Below are positions 53,767 through 64,000 of a DNA stretch of 64,000 bases, piece after piece. The stretch is from Clostridium beijerinckii (GTDB lineage: Bacteria; Bacillota; Clostridia; Clostridiales; Clostridiaceae): positions 2,557,001-2,621,000 of the forward strand of contig NZ_CP144906.1 of NCBI RefSeq assembly GCF_036699995.1, written 5' to 3'. Each line of letters opens with the position of its first letter. Within the stretch, counting starts at the first letter, position 1. Made by a program: the position numbers and the translations under genes. Below the pieces are notes generated by a model. It did no database searches and was not told the origin of the DNA. It saw nothing but the letters and a program-made list of their open reading frames with translations.

Positions 53767-53861
53767 TGTATGCTCTAATAATAAGTCTGCATTTAAAACT
53801 CTACATGCCAAAGTGTCCAATTAAATCTAATAGAAAGTAGAAAGATAATTGTGATATATAT
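53767..53861 (+). repeat. P-family repeat, diverged copy
   Basis: GTATGCTCTAATAATAAGTC, ATTTAAAAC and GTAGAAAGATAATTGTGAT correspond in order to 45819-45912. Confidence 0.55.
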
Positions 53862-53920
53862 AGATAATATTTCTAAAATATTATATAATAATAATTATTA
53901 TTTAAGATTTTAAGGAGGAG

Positions 53921-54685
53921 ATGAAATTGAAAAAATTAATCTCATGGAATGTAAATGGGTTAAGAGCCTGCGTAAAAAAAGGCTTTTTAGAATATTTTAA
54001 GGAAATAGATGCTGATATATTTTGCATACAAGAAAGTAAACTTCAAGAAGGTCAAATAGATTTAGAACTAGATGGGTATGCAAGTTACTGGAATTATGCT
54101 GAAAAGAAAGGCTATTCAGGTACTGCTGTATTTACAAAAGAGGAGCCTTTGACCGTAAAAAGAGGCATTGGAATAGAAGAACATGATAACGAGGGAAGGG
54201 TGCTTACTTTAGAGTATGGTAATTTTTACTTAGTAAATGTTTATACTCCTAATTCTAAGCAAGGATTAGAAAGACTTGATTATAGAATGGTATGGGAAGA
54301 TGTGTTTAGAAAATATTTAAAAGAACTTGAGAAAAACAAACCTGTAATAATTTGTGGAGATTTAAATGTTGCACATAAAGAAATAGATCTAAAAAATCCT
54401 ACATCTAATAGAAAAAATGCAGGATTTACAGATGAGGAAAGATCTAAGATAACTGAACTGTTAGAAGCAGGATTTATAGATACATATAGATATTTCTATC
54501 CTGATAAAGAAGGAATGTATTCATGGTGGTCATATAGATTTAATGCTAGAGCTAATAATGCTGGATGGAGAATAGATTATTTCTTGGTTTCAGAAAGTCT
54601 TAAGGATAAATTAGAAGATGCAAAAATTCATATGGAAGTAACAGGATCAGATCATTGTCCGGTTGAGTTGACAATTAATTTATAA
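53921..54685 (+). CDS. xth: Exodeoxyribonuclease III
   Basis: AP endonuclease/3' exonuclease of base excision repair. LISWNVNGLRACVKKGF (metal Asn), IFCIQESKLQEGQ (metal Glu), YSGTAVFTK, VNVYTPNSKQGLERLDYR, IICGDLNVAHKEIDLKNP (Asp/Asn), AGWRIDYFLVS and GSDHCPVELTI (Asp-His). 254 aa. ATG 53921 is very close to GGAGG; TTG 53927 has better spacing and may be the real start. Confidence 0.93.
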   Translation: MKLKKLISWNVNGLRACVKKGFLEYFKEIDADIFCIQESKLQEGQIDLELDGYASYWNYAEKKGYSGTAVFTKEEPLTVKRGIGIEEHDNEGRVLTLEYGNFYLVNVYTPNSKQGLERLDYRMVWEDVFRKYLKELEKNKPVIICGDLNVAHKEIDLKNPTSNRKNAGFTDEERSKITELLEAGFIDTYRYFYPDKEGMYSWWSYRFNARANNAGWRIDYFLVSESLKDKLEDAKIHMEVTGSDHCPVELTINL

Positions 54686-54690
54686 TAAAT

Positions 54691-54744
54691 AAAAAACAAA
54701 GCATAACAGCTATATTTGAGTAGTTGGTTATGCTTTGTTTTTTT
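54691..54744 (+). terminator. Exonuclease III gene terminator
   Basis: AAAAACAAAGCATAAC pairs with GTTATGCTTTGTTTTT, followed by T's. Confidence 0.92.
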
Positions 54745-55431
54745 ACTCATTGTACAATAAATCTTTTTATGCCTATCCGAGCTGTAAAGCTGGAAATGAA
54801 AGATAGTTAATAGTTTTATATTAATCAATCTCCTCAAATAAAATTTATCTCATATTATTGATGTATTTATTTTAGATAAGTTTAAAGATAGTATATCATT
54901 TGAAAATTTAAAGTCCAACATTATAAAAACAGTTACATACCATTAGGAGGTTCATTATAATATAAACCATCTAAAGTTTTGTATAAAAAGGTCAAAATAT
55001 GTTTTAAATAAATCTAAAATAATTTAAAGAATTATAACTTGAAAGTATTGACTTTAATACATATAAGTATATAATAAATTTATGATAATAAGTTGCAACT
55101 TAAAAATAATGCGTATGAAAAGGATTACCAGTGGCAAAATATCTATGAATTAACAAAAAGTCTAAATAAACTAAAAAAATATATACATAAAATAATTTAA
55201 AATAAATACAAGTTTATTGATATATTTTAAAATTGATTAAAATAAAGCGCGTATTTGTACAGGCTTTGCTTATAAAAGTTATTTTGATCACTGTTTTTAA
55301 GGACATATTTTTAATTAACAAAAATGAAATGGTGTTCACTAAATATATTAACTTCAAATAAAATGGTAGTGTAAAAAATATATGAAAAATCAATCCAACT
55401 ACCATTTAATGTTAAATTATGTTTGCTAGTT
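54745..55431. other. AT-rich non-coding stretch
   Basis: No gene I can support. A TTGACT...TATAAT pair (spacing about 16) lies near 55049-55076, followed only by a 35-codon open frame without ribosome site. Confidence 0.6.
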
Positions 55432-55561
55432 GCCCTTGACACACCTAAAGATAAATGGTCTTAGGCAGTTAAGGACGGGTGAATGATAATTTTGAACATG
55501 ACTAATAGACCCGCCTATTGAGATATTTTACCATTTATCTTTGTGGGCGTGTCAAGGGTGC
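55432..55561. repeat. 130-nt stem-loop at the end of the IS
   Basis: CCCTTGACAC...AAAGATAAATGGT pairs with ACCATTTATCTTT...GTGTCAAGGG, with inner GGGT/ACCC pairing. It may block readthrough into or out of the transposase gene, or be part of the IS end. Confidence 0.75.
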
Positions 55562-55584
55562 GTTTCACCAACTGCTTTAGATCA

Positions 55585-57018
55585 TTAGGCAGTTATTGTA
55601 CAGTTATTTAGAACAAAGTCTTGAGATAGTTCAATAAATTTGCACCATCTAGTAGGCATGTTGGACATTGACTCTAACTCTTCAAGGATTACAGGAGTTT
55701 TGCCTTCAAGGGCAGAATGTGGTCTTAGAAAGTTAAAGTATGCCACAAACATAGTTACAAATGCAACCGACCCGTTAGGACTTCCGAAGCCAGTAGTAGC
55801 TCTATAATTGCCTTTAAAGGTTCGGTTAAGACGTTCAATAATTTGCTTCAATGGCCTATATTCTTTTGAAACTTCATCTTTATTGGTTAAGCCTATAACT
55901 TGAGTAACATCGAATTTTATACTATGGCTTGCAAAGAAGTGCTGTGCAAGAAGATATATAGGGTTACCATCAGTTATAAGATTAAGATCTTCAGGTATTT
56001 CTTTTAACTTACTTAGAACATCATCGATGGCTTTTACAGCCGTTTCGGTATCTCTATGTGGTGATACTCTGTAAGATAGAATAATCTTTTTAACAGCATC
56101 AAAAAAGAAGAAAATATAGTTCCACTTACCGTTAACTTTTATGTAGGTTTCATCGCCGCAGAAAGAGTCAGAAAGTTTATAATCGTAGTTATCTATAAAT
56201 GGCTTAACTACAATTGAAACGGCATTAACATAGTTTAAAATTGCTTGATGAGATATTTTAATATCATGAATATCTTTAAGCAATGCAGCTGTCTTTCTGG
56301 AAGATAAACCGTAGTTAACGTAGTAAGTTAGAATGAGTCCTAAGGTGTAAGAAGAAATCATAATGTTTGGAAGAGAAACCTTTGATTTTACCGGACTTTC
56401 TTTAGAAAGTGGCTTAAAGTCAAAAGTGAAATCTCTAAATATGTATCTAACTTTGAACTTACCAGGATTCTTCTTAAAATCTTGTTTTTCAGATTTTGTC
56501 ATTGATTTAAGATTATTTTGGTAAAAAGAGCAATTATCATTCTTACACTTATAAACGTAGAAATCCTTACGCGCCTTGATTCTTTCAAGTGTTTTACTGC
56601 AGTGAGGACATCTTAACACTATGGATTTCTGATAGTAATTTTTAGGATTGAATGTGGTATCACAGACTTTGCAAAGATATTGTCCTCGGCCTCCGTTATT
56701 ATCGTAAAGATAGGTATGTGGAGCACCACACTTAGGACAGATAACATCCTTAGGAGCTAACGCTTTGTTTTTGCGAGGTTTCACAGGAGCAAATTCTTTG
56801 CCGTGCTTAAACTCATATTCAGCTATTAGAAGCTTATAGTTAAGTTTTTCGGGAACATCAAAGATTGGTTGATCATCTACTTGAAGCTTTCGGTATTCTT
56901 TCTTAACAGGTTCGTCCGAAATGCTTTTAAGCAAGTTTTTGCCAACCAGCAAAGTCATGAGATACTTTATAATTTCAATAAGATAAATTACAGTTTCAAG
57001 AAGAAACTTATTAATCAT
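55585..57018 (-). CDS. DDE transposase with zinc ribbons
   Basis: 477 aa. N-terminal zinc-binding part (CPKCGAPHTYLYDNNGGRGQYLCKVCDTTF, LRCPHCSKTLERI, CKNDNCSFYQ), a helix-turn-helix region (GLSSRKTAALLKDIHDIKISHQAILNYVNAV), then an IS6-like DDE catalytic core: FCGDETYIKVNGKWNYIFFFFDAV (Asp), NLITDGNPIYLLA (Asp), PLKQIIERLNRTFKGNYRATTGF (Glu). The frame is intact, so it may be active. ATG 57018 on the minus strand. Exact IS family not settled. Confidence 0.85.
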   Translation of the reverse strand: MINKFLLETVIYLIEIIKYLMTLLVGKNLLKSISDEPVKKEYRKLQVDDQPIFDVPEKLNYKLLIAEYEFKHGKEFAPVKPRKNKALAPKDVICPKCGAPHTYLYDNNGGRGQYLCKVCDTTFNPKNYYQKSIVLRCPHCSKTLERIKARKDFYVYKCKNDNCSFYQNNLKSMTKSEKQDFKKNPGKFKVRYIFRDFTFDFKPLSKESPVKSKVSLPNIMISSYTLGLILTYYVNYGLSSRKTAALLKDIHDIKISHQAILNYVNAVSIVVKPFIDNYDYKLSDSFCGDETYIKVNGKWNYIFFFFDAVKKIILSYRVSPHRDTETAVKAIDDVLSKLKEIPEDLNLITDGNPIYLLAQHFFASHSIKFDVTQVIGLTNKDEVSKEYRPLKQIIERLNRTFKGNYRATTGFGSPNGSVAFVTMFVAYFNFLRPHSALEGKTPVILEELESMSNMPTRWCKFIELSQDFVLNNCTITA

Positions 57019-57192
57019 GGTAATAGCTTGCCTCCTTTTTTAGTTCAGTGTTTTTGTTTTGCAAGTATAAAATATCTTAACTTTTTGGGGGTGGCAAGTT
57101 ATTTATATAAAAAATAAGAAAAATTAAAGGGTTGCTGCCTTAGTTAGATAAAAAACTTTGACAGTACCAATAAAATAATGGGAGGTAAAAAT

Positions 57193-58539
57193 ATGAAAAG
57201 TGTAAAAATATTAAAAAAACTTGCGGCTATTGCTGCTATAACATCTATTGCTGCAACAATGTTAATCGGATGTGGTGGAAGTAGTTCAAGTACTAGCTCA
57301 AGTGGAGGAAAGGATTCAGCATCATCTGCTTCAGGAGATCAGTTAGAAATGTGGACATTTATTGAGATGCATAAAACGTTTTATGAAAAGATGTTAGAAA
57401 AATGGAATCAGAAAAATCCTGATAAGAAGTTAAATATTAATTTTACAGTTCTTCCTTATGATGATATGCATAATAAATTGCAATCTGCACTCTTGTCCGG
57501 ACAAGGAGCTCCTGATGCATGTGATATAGAAGTTGGCAAATTCCCTAATTTTCTTAAAGGAGACCCACAATTAGAGAATCTTGATGATGTTATCTCACCT
57601 TATAAAGATAAGTTGGTTAAATCTCGTATAGATCTTTACAGTAAAGATGGACATAATTACGGACTACCAACACACGTTGGAGCATGTGTTGCATACTACA
57701 ATACTGAATTATTAGAAAAGGCAGGGATTGATTATAAATCGATAGTAACCTGGGATGATTTTAAAGCAGCAGGTGCTAAATATTATGCTGCAACTGGTAA
57801 AAACTTTGGGACAGCAGATACAAGTGCTCAATGGCAAGAAAGTCTTATGTTAGCAGAACAAAAATCAGATTTTACTGATGCTGAAGGTAAGCCACAATTA
57901 AACAGCCCTCAAATGGTTAAAGCGCTTACTACTTTAAGAGATTTACAAGATGCTCATGCAATAGCTACTATTCCAGGTGGACAACCTGATACAACAGATG
58001 CTGAAGGTGCAATAAATAATGGAGATTATGCAGTTGTAATAAAAGCTTTCTGGTATATGTCAAGATTCTTACAATACATGCCTGATCAAGCAGGTAAATG
58101 GGCAATTGCTCCAGCTCCAGTATTTGAAAAAGGTCAACCACGTTCTGTAGGTTTAGGTGGTACAGGTACAGCTGTAACTAAAACAGCTAAGAATAAAGAA
58201 AATCTTAAAGAATTCTTAGCATATGCAAAACTTTCAGATGAAGGTGAACAAGCAATATGGGAAGATTTAGGCTTCGATCCATGCAATACGGATTTATGGA
58301 CTAAAAAAGATATTACTCATAATCCAGAAAATAAGTTTGTAAAATACTTTAAAACTAATCCTTTTGATACATTAAATGAAATCAAAGATGAAATACAATT
58401 AATTAAATCAAATGATGCTATTCCAAGTATAAACAACGTTTTAAATACAGTTACATTAAATAGCATATTTGAAGATAAGAAAGATATAAAACAAGCATTA
58501 GATGAAGCACAGCAACAAGTAGAAAATGAATTGAAATAA
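57193..58539 (+). CDS. Sugar ABC transporter substrate-binding lipoprotein
   Basis: Family 1 solute-binding protein (MalE/UgpB type) for CUT1 sugar transporters. Signal peptide with lipobox (AATMLIGCGGSSSS, Cys about 27) and a Ser-rich linker, then QLEMWTFIEMHKTFYEKMLEKWNQKNP and GAPDACDIEVGKFPNFL. 448 aa. ATG 57193 with GGGAGGT; in-frame ATG 57178 overlaps that site. First gene of the operon with two permeases and GH51, so the likely ligand is an arabino-oligosaccharide (inference). Confidence 0.9.
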   Translation: MKSVKILKKLAAIAAITSIAATMLIGCGGSSSSTSSSGGKDSASSASGDQLEMWTFIEMHKTFYEKMLEKWNQKNPDKKLNINFTVLPYDDMHNKLQSALLSGQGAPDACDIEVGKFPNFLKGDPQLENLDDVISPYKDKLVKSRIDLYSKDGHNYGLPTHVGACVAYYNTELLEKAGIDYKSIVTWDDFKAAGAKYYAATGKNFGTADTSAQWQESLMLAEQKSDFTDAEGKPQLNSPQMVKALTTLRDLQDAHAIATIPGGQPDTTDAEGAINNGDYAVVIKAFWYMSRFLQYMPDQAGKWAIAPAPVFEKGQPRSVGLGGTGTAVTKTAKNKENLKEFLAYAKLSDEGEQAIWEDLGFDPCNTDLWTKKDITHNPENKFVKYFKTNPFDTLNEIKDEIQLIKSNDAIPSINNVLNTVTLNSIFEDKKDIKQALDEAQQQVENELK

Positions 58540-58554
58540 TTAAAAAACATCCAC

Positions 58555-58604
58555 ACAGAGAAGCTTTTTATAAGCATATTGAGTTACAAAGATGGCTTCT
58601 CTGT
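58555..58604 (+). promoter_or_regulatory. Intercistronic stem-loop after binding-protein gene
   Basis: ACAGAGAAGC and GCTTCTCTGT, exact inverses, flank 30 nt. No long T-run follows. Such hairpins often lower expression of the permease genes relative to the binding protein. Confidence 0.6.
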
Positions 58605-58636
58605 ATTATTTAAGCGTGGGAGGAGGAAGTTAAGAA

Positions 58637-59527
58637 ATGGTAAAGAGATTTATATATAATAAAAAAGCAGCACCATATGTATTCATATTACCATTTATTC
58701 TTGTATTTTTACTTTTTTTCATATCTCCAATGGTAAATACGGTAATAATGAGCTTTGAGAATGTATTACCAGGATCAAGAAAATTTGTTGGGTTTGAAAA
58801 TTATACAAAACTATTAGGGGATAAGGTTTTCTTAGTTGCGTTATGGAACAGCTTCAAATATATGATATGGACATTGATATTGCTTATTCCAATTCCAATG
58901 ATACTTGCATGTATAATAGACAGCAAACTAATGGTTGGAAAAGAATTCTTTAAATCTGCATTATATTTACCGGCTTTAACATCTGTTGCTGTGGCAGGTA
59001 TAATATTTAGATTTGCCTTTGGAGAACAAGCTACTTCGTTAATGAATCAGGTTGTTGCGTTATTTGGAATGGATCCATTTAAATGGCTAAAAAATGGAAC
59101 TACAGGATTTATAGTATTGCTAGTATTGGCATGTTGGAGATGGACTGGTGTTAATATGTTATATTTCTTATCAGGACTTAAAAACATTCCTGCGGAATTA
59201 TATGAATCAGCTGATATTGATGGAGCAAATACATGGCAAAAGTTTAGATATGTAACAATACCTCAACTTAAACCGACAACAATTTATGTGCTTACAATAT
59301 CTATTTACGCAGGTCTTGCAATGTTTATAGAAAGTTATATGGTGTTTAATGGTAATAACTCGCCTAATAATATAGGTCTTACAATTGTAGGATATTTATA
59401 CAGACAAGGTATTGAAAAAAATGCAATGGGCTATGCATCTGCTGTAGGATTAGTATTGTTTATTATAGGAATGGCTATTAATTTAGTACAATTAAAACTA
59501 AATGGAACATTTAAGAAAGGAGATTAG
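58637..59527 (+). CDS. Sugar ABC permease, MalF type
   Basis: Six hydrophobic segments; N-terminal YVFILPFILVFLLFFISPMVNTVIMSF; EAA loop ELYESADIDGANTWQKFRYVTIPQLKP contacts the ATPase. 296 aa. ATG 58637 with GGGAGGAGG. Only 1 nt separates it from the next permease gene. Confidence 0.92.
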   Translation: MVKRFIYNKKAAPYVFILPFILVFLLFFISPMVNTVIMSFENVLPGSRKFVGFENYTKLLGDKVFLVALWNSFKYMIWTLILLIPIPMILACIIDSKLMVGKEFFKSALYLPALTSVAVAGIIFRFAFGEQATSLMNQVVALFGMDPFKWLKNGTTGFIVLLVLACWRWTGVNMLYFLSGLKNIPAELYESADIDGANTWQKFRYVTIPQLKPTTIYVLTISIYAGLAMFIESYMVFNGNNSPNNIGLTIVGYLYRQGIEKNAMGYASAVGLVLFIIGMAINLVQLKLNGTFKKGD

Positions 59528-59528
59528 T

Positions 59529-60419
59529 ATGCAAAGTAATATTAGTTTGAATAATAAAAAAAATACACAAAAAAATGCAGTGAGTCATGTAAAAAATTTG
59601 CCAAAAAGAATATTAATTTTTATGCTTTTTGCAGTCATAGCTGTAATACTACTAATTCCCTTTTATACATTGTTTGTTTCTACGTTCAAGGATGGTGCAT
59701 TAGTAATAGCAAATGGTATGGATGTATCAATAGATACTGCTAAAATGTCGTTTAAAAATTATATAATTCTATTCACAGAAAAAAATAGCTTATTTACATG
59801 GTTTTTTAATAGTTTATTCTTAACTATAGTACAAGTAGTCTGCCAATTATTTATCAGCGCATTTGTTGCATATGGTTTCGCAATGTACGATTTTAAGGGA
59901 AAGAATTTTCTATTTATATGTGTTTTATTCGTTATGATGGTACCTTTTGAAATTTTAATGTTACCTTTATATAACCAAATAAGTGATATGCATTTAACAA
60001 ATACCTACATTGGAATTATTTTGCCGACTATAGCAAGTGCATCAACTATATTTTTCTTTAGGCAATACCTCTCAGGAATACCAAGAGACCTTGTTGAGGC
60101 AGGTAGGATAGATGGGGCATCGGAATATGGTATTTTCTTCAGATTAATTCTACCGATTATGAAGCCATCTTTCGCGGCAATGGCAATATTAAATGCAATG
60201 TTTAGTTGGAATAACTTATTATGGCCAATGTTAGTGTTGAAAGATGGTGCAAAATTTACTCTACCAATAGGATTAAATACATTATTAACTCCTTATGGAA
60301 ACAACTATAATTTATTATTTGTAGGTTCTTTCATTTCAGTAATACCAGTATTTATTTTATTTGCATGCTTCCAAAAATATTTTGTTGAAGGTATGACAGC
60401 TGGAGCTGTAAAGGGTTAA
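59529..60419 (+). CDS. Sugar ABC permease, MalG type
   Basis: Six hydrophobic segments; ILIFMLFAVIAVILLIPFYTLFVSTFKD at the N-terminus; EAA loop DLVEAGRIDGASEYGIFFRLILPIMKPS. 296 aa. ATG 59529 with AAGGAGA, which lies inside the end of the previous gene. No ATPase gene is present, so a shared MsmK-type ATPase encoded elsewhere is expected. Confidence 0.92.
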   Translation: MQSNISLNNKKNTQKNAVSHVKNLPKRILIFMLFAVIAVILLIPFYTLFVSTFKDGALVIANGMDVSIDTAKMSFKNYIILFTEKNSLFTWFFNSLFLTIVQVVCQLFISAFVAYGFAMYDFKGKNFLFICVLFVMMVPFEILMLPLYNQISDMHLTNTYIGIILPTIASASTIFFFRQYLSGIPRDLVEAGRIDGASEYGIFFRLILPIMKPSFAAMAILNAMFSWNNLLWPMLVLKDGAKFTLPIGLNTLLTPYGNNYNLLFVGSFISVIPVFILFACFQKYFVEGMTAGAVKG

Positions 60420-60476
60420 TATGATTTGATTTTCACTAAGGACTAGAAAGTCCAAACTAAATACTTAAGGAGATGA

Positions 60477-61999
<1,523 letters not shown>

Positions 62000-62000
<1 letters not shown>

Positions 62001-62044
62001 AATAAGAAGTGATATTTATGCCTTATAAATATCACTTCTTATTT
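62000..62044. terminator. Bidirectional terminator of arabinoside operon
   Basis: AAATAAGAAGTGATATTTAT and its exact inverse flank GCCTT. Confidence 0.93.
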
Positions 62045-62110
62045 ATTATAAAAACAGATATAATTCAATCAATATACTTTAATATATATAATTAGATATA
62101 ATGATCAACA

Positions 62111-63034
62111 TCAAGATTCTTGAGTTAATGTATTATAAACAAGTCTTACACTTATGCCTTGATTGTAATTGCCAAAGTTTTTTCCGAAAATAGTTAATCC
62201 GCCAACATGTTTTGTTTCTTCTGGAACAGCTAACTTTAAAAGAATATCACTTTTATAATTTAATTCTAAATCTTCTAGAGTGACATCTGAAATCTTTATT
62301 CCATCAATAAAAGTTCCGAAAGAATTTATGGTTAAAAGTTTTAATAATCCGTATTGATTCCAATGAGGATTCCACCAAGATGGAGTCAAAATACCTTTAC
62401 TATCACCAAAATCTCCAGGACTGGTCCATCTACCAACATTGACATTATTTAAATAGAAATGTATATCAGATGGCCATATACTGCATACTCCAGGGGCTTC
62501 TGAACTTATTTCCATAGATATTTGCAATTCAGAGAATACTTCACTTGGTTTTAAATAGTTAGGAATTCTATATTCTATACTTCCTTTAGTGAACCAAAGA
62601 ATATCTGCATTAATTCTTTCAGGATCAGCAAAGTAATTTGGATTGTCTACTTCTCCTATAATACTATCCTTAGTTGCAATGCCGCATGTAGGAGCAATAT
62701 CATAATTAGAATAGTGACCTATATTTAAATCTATATGATATGAATTTTCTACATCTTGTTTACCAATATCAATTACAAATTTATCCTCGTGAAGAGAACA
62801 TATCTTTTGTAATCCATGCTTTCCAGTTAAATTAGTTGTTTTTATTAATCCGCACTCTTCTAATTTTTTTATATGCATAGTAACTGCACCATTAGTTAAA
62901 TCAAGTTTCTCTGATAACTCATTCATATTTAATTGCTTGTACTGTGATAAAATCTCTAATATATTAATTCTTACATCCGAACTTAAAGCTTTGAAAAGTG
63001 GCAAACTTTCCTTTAGATTTGTAATGTGAATCAT
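62111..63034 (-). CDS. ArsR-type regulator with C-terminal sandwich domain
   Basis: N-terminal ArsR-like winged helix (FKALSSDVRINILEILSQYKQLNMNELSEKLDLTNGAVTMHIKKLEECGLI, residues 15-65) and a long C-terminal region with NAD-free, beta-rich character (LQISMEISSEAPGVCSIWPSDIHFYLNNVNVGRWTSPGDFGDSKG, WWNPHWNQYGLLKLLTI). 307 aa, three times a plain ArsR protein. It has no visible metal-cysteine motif. Convergent with the GH51 gene; probably senses a sugar and controls the arabinoside genes (inference). Confidence 0.8.
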   Translation of the reverse strand: MIHITNLKESLPLFKALSSDVRINILEILSQYKQLNMNELSEKLDLTNGAVTMHIKKLEECGLIKTTNLTGKHGLQKICSLHEDKFVIDIGKQDVENSYHIDLNIGHYSNYDIAPTCGIATKDSIIGEVDNPNYFADPERINADILWFTKGSIEYRIPNYLKPSEVFSELQISMEISSEAPGVCSIWPSDIHFYLNNVNVGRWTSPGDFGDSKGILTPSWWNPHWNQYGLLKLLTINSFGTFIDGIKISDVTLEDLELNYKSDILLKLAVPEETKHVGGLTIFGKNFGNYNQGISVRLVYNTLTQES

Positions 63035-63236
63035 AATAATCTCCTCTGTGTTGTTAATATTCGTTGAATTGAAATTAATGTTGAAATATTAATTTTAGAA
63101 AAATTGTGCTTAAGTTATAGTTCGTTATAAAATTATCAAATAATAATATACTATGTTAAGATTATTATACCCTTTTATGAATTGGATGTGAATAATCATT
63201 TTAAATATTTTTAAAATAAAGTCACAATACAAGAAA

Positions 63237-64000
63237 TTATTTTTTGTTTAAGTTTTTTCTAAAATATGCATTTTTATATTCAGTTGGTGTGACATCTTCA
63301 AATTTTTTAAAAAGTTTCATAAAATGCTTATCATCATTAAATCCAACCTGAAGAGCAATTTCTTTTATTGAGAAAGATGAATTTAATAGAAGTTGTTTAG
63401 AAGCAGAAATTCTTGTTTTGTTAATATATTTTAAAAGAGATGTTCCAGTATATTTTTTAAATGCCGAAGAAAGATAATCCTGATTGTAGTTAAATGTTTC
63501 GGCGATCTTATGCGCAGTTAAATTTGAATTATAATTTATATTTATCCAATTTGCAATTTCATTTATTTTGCAATTAGCATTAGATAATTTTTCGTTTTTA
63601 TGAATTACATTATCCATAAAATCCTGAGAGATTTCCATTGCCAACAGGCTTAATGCATAATTTGTTAAATATTCTGAATAACTTTTTTTGTTTGATAGAT
63701 CAAGTAGTTGACGAAAAATAAGGCTTGTTCTTGCAGCAGAAGAAATTGAACCATATTCAGGTAAAATATAAACATCTGAAGAGGCTTTTTTTAATTCATT
63801 ATCAAGATTGAATATATAATCATTAATTTGTTCAGCGTTTAAAAGTTTATATTCAGCAGAAGTAATTCTAAAATGACACCAATAGTAAGAAAGATTTCCT
63901 TCAGATTTTTTATAACCGTAGTGGGTATGGAATGGAAATAATATAATAAACTTATTTGGAGTAAGTTCATATCTTTTATCATCTTGTGCAATGTATAGTG
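63237..64000 (-). CDS. AraC-family regulator, 5' end beyond window
   Basis: Open in one frame from 63998 down to the stop at 63237 (about 253 codons seen), so the gene runs out of the window; TTG 63644 is only an internal codon. Cupin-like N-terminal part: KFIILFPFHTHYGYKKSEGNLSYYWCHF (sugar-binding His residues). C-terminal AraC helix-turn-helix pair: LTAHKIAETFNYNQDYLSSAFKKYTG and FSIKEIALQVGFNDDKHFMKLFKKFEDVTPTEYK. Probably part of the arabinoside control region. Confidence 0.88.
   Translation of the reverse strand, partial: LYIAQDDKRYELTPNKFIILFPFHTHYGYKKSEGNLSYYWCHFRITSAEYKLLNAEQINDYIFNLDNELKKASSDVYILPEYGSISSAARTSLIFRQLLDLSNKKSYSEYLTNYALSLLAMEISQDFMDNVIHKNEKLSNANCKINEIANWININYNSNLTAHKIAETFNYNQDYLSSAFKKYTGTSLLKYINKTRISASKQLLLNSSFSIKEIALQVGFNDDKHFMKLFKKFEDVTPTEYKNAYFRKNLNKK

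Larger units (their letters stand above)
55432..57110 (-). mobile_element. DDE insertion sequence (ends not resolved)
   Basis: One DDE transposase gene, preceded on the left by a large stem-loop and on the right by about 100 bp of non-coding end. ACTTGCCACCCCC (inverse of 57088-57100) weakly resembles AGTTGCCCTTGAC near 55428, but I see no clean terminal inverted repeats or target duplication, so the limits are approximate. It sits between exonuclease III and the sugar ABC operon. Confidence 0.65.

Noticed and set aside
55090..55200. Open frame of about 35 codons (LQLKNNAYEKDYQWQNIY...)
   Set aside because: No ribosome site and only a TTG start; too short to support, although a promoter-like pair lies upstream.
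63237..63644. A 135-aa AraC-like protein starting at TTG 63644
   Set aside because: The same frame is open to the window edge and encodes a cupin-like N-terminal domain, so this is the end of a longer gene.

Overview
The window is AT-rich, Gram-positive, endospore-former DNA of the Clostridium sensu stricto type. The signs are an alpha/beta small acid-soluble spore protein, a reverse rubrerythrin, the anaerobic (early cobalt) cobalamin pathway, strong GGAGG ribosome sites with frequent GTG/TTG starts, and intrinsic terminators after most genes. A solvent-producing C. beijerinckii-like species is my inference; no marker here proves the species.

Layout. 1-266: a phage-type holin, the edge of something lying outside the window. 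388-9981: a promoter, a cobalamin riboswitch and a ten-gene operon (cbiK, cbiA, a membrane-anchored unknown, cbiC, D, E, T, L, F, G) that turns sirohydrochlorin into cobyrinate diamide precursors; cbiH and cbiJ are not in it. 10895-15748: a trehalose locus with a divergent GntR/TreR-type repressor, a PTS EIIBC and a phospho-trehalase, separated by about 1 kb that holds palindromic operators and fold-back repeats. 15605-16688: an exact 542-bp tandem duplication of the end of the phosphotrehalase gene. 16692-18294: an IS110-family element whose transposase is split by a frameshift at A9. 18769-22747: small metabolic and stress genes (HD hydrolase, SGNH-like protein, DUF1540, reverse rubrerythrin, HAD phosphatase, DUF1858). 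23240-27800: a distinctive cluster of alanine-racemase-like protein, LysR regulator and two half-length MetE-like proteins behind a structured leader. 27892-36916: phosphatase/nuclease, 3D-domain protein, small alarmone synthetase, nitroreductase, HMA-like protein, YjbQ, cell-wall-binding repeat protein, hemerythrin, PAP2, a VanZ fusion and two unknowns. 37062-39648: aspartase with a divergent Lrp/AsnC regulator. 39845-46369: many small unknown proteins, a SASP, and a glycosyltransferase-hydrolase fusion. 47075-54685: polysaccharide deacetylase, ACT/PFL pair, a Gly/Tyr/Cys-rich microprotein, YgiQ radical SAM protein, AEC transporter, exonuclease III. 55432-57110: a DDE insertion sequence. 57193-64000: a sugar ABC transporter (no ATPase) plus GH51 arabinofuranosidase, with two regulators on the other strand, the last one cut by the window edge.

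The intergenic DNA is unusually rich in repeats. I see three families: P (about 95 bp, terminal inverted repeats, at least six copies), H (larger fold-back elements) and R (about 125 bp with a conserved GTGGCGCAGCCAC hairpin, sitting directly after the T-run of a terminator). The IS110 element has inserted into an R copy, and its non-coding left end carries short matches to both junctions, so it is a good candidate for a bridge RNA.

All calls come from reading the sequence; no database search was run.
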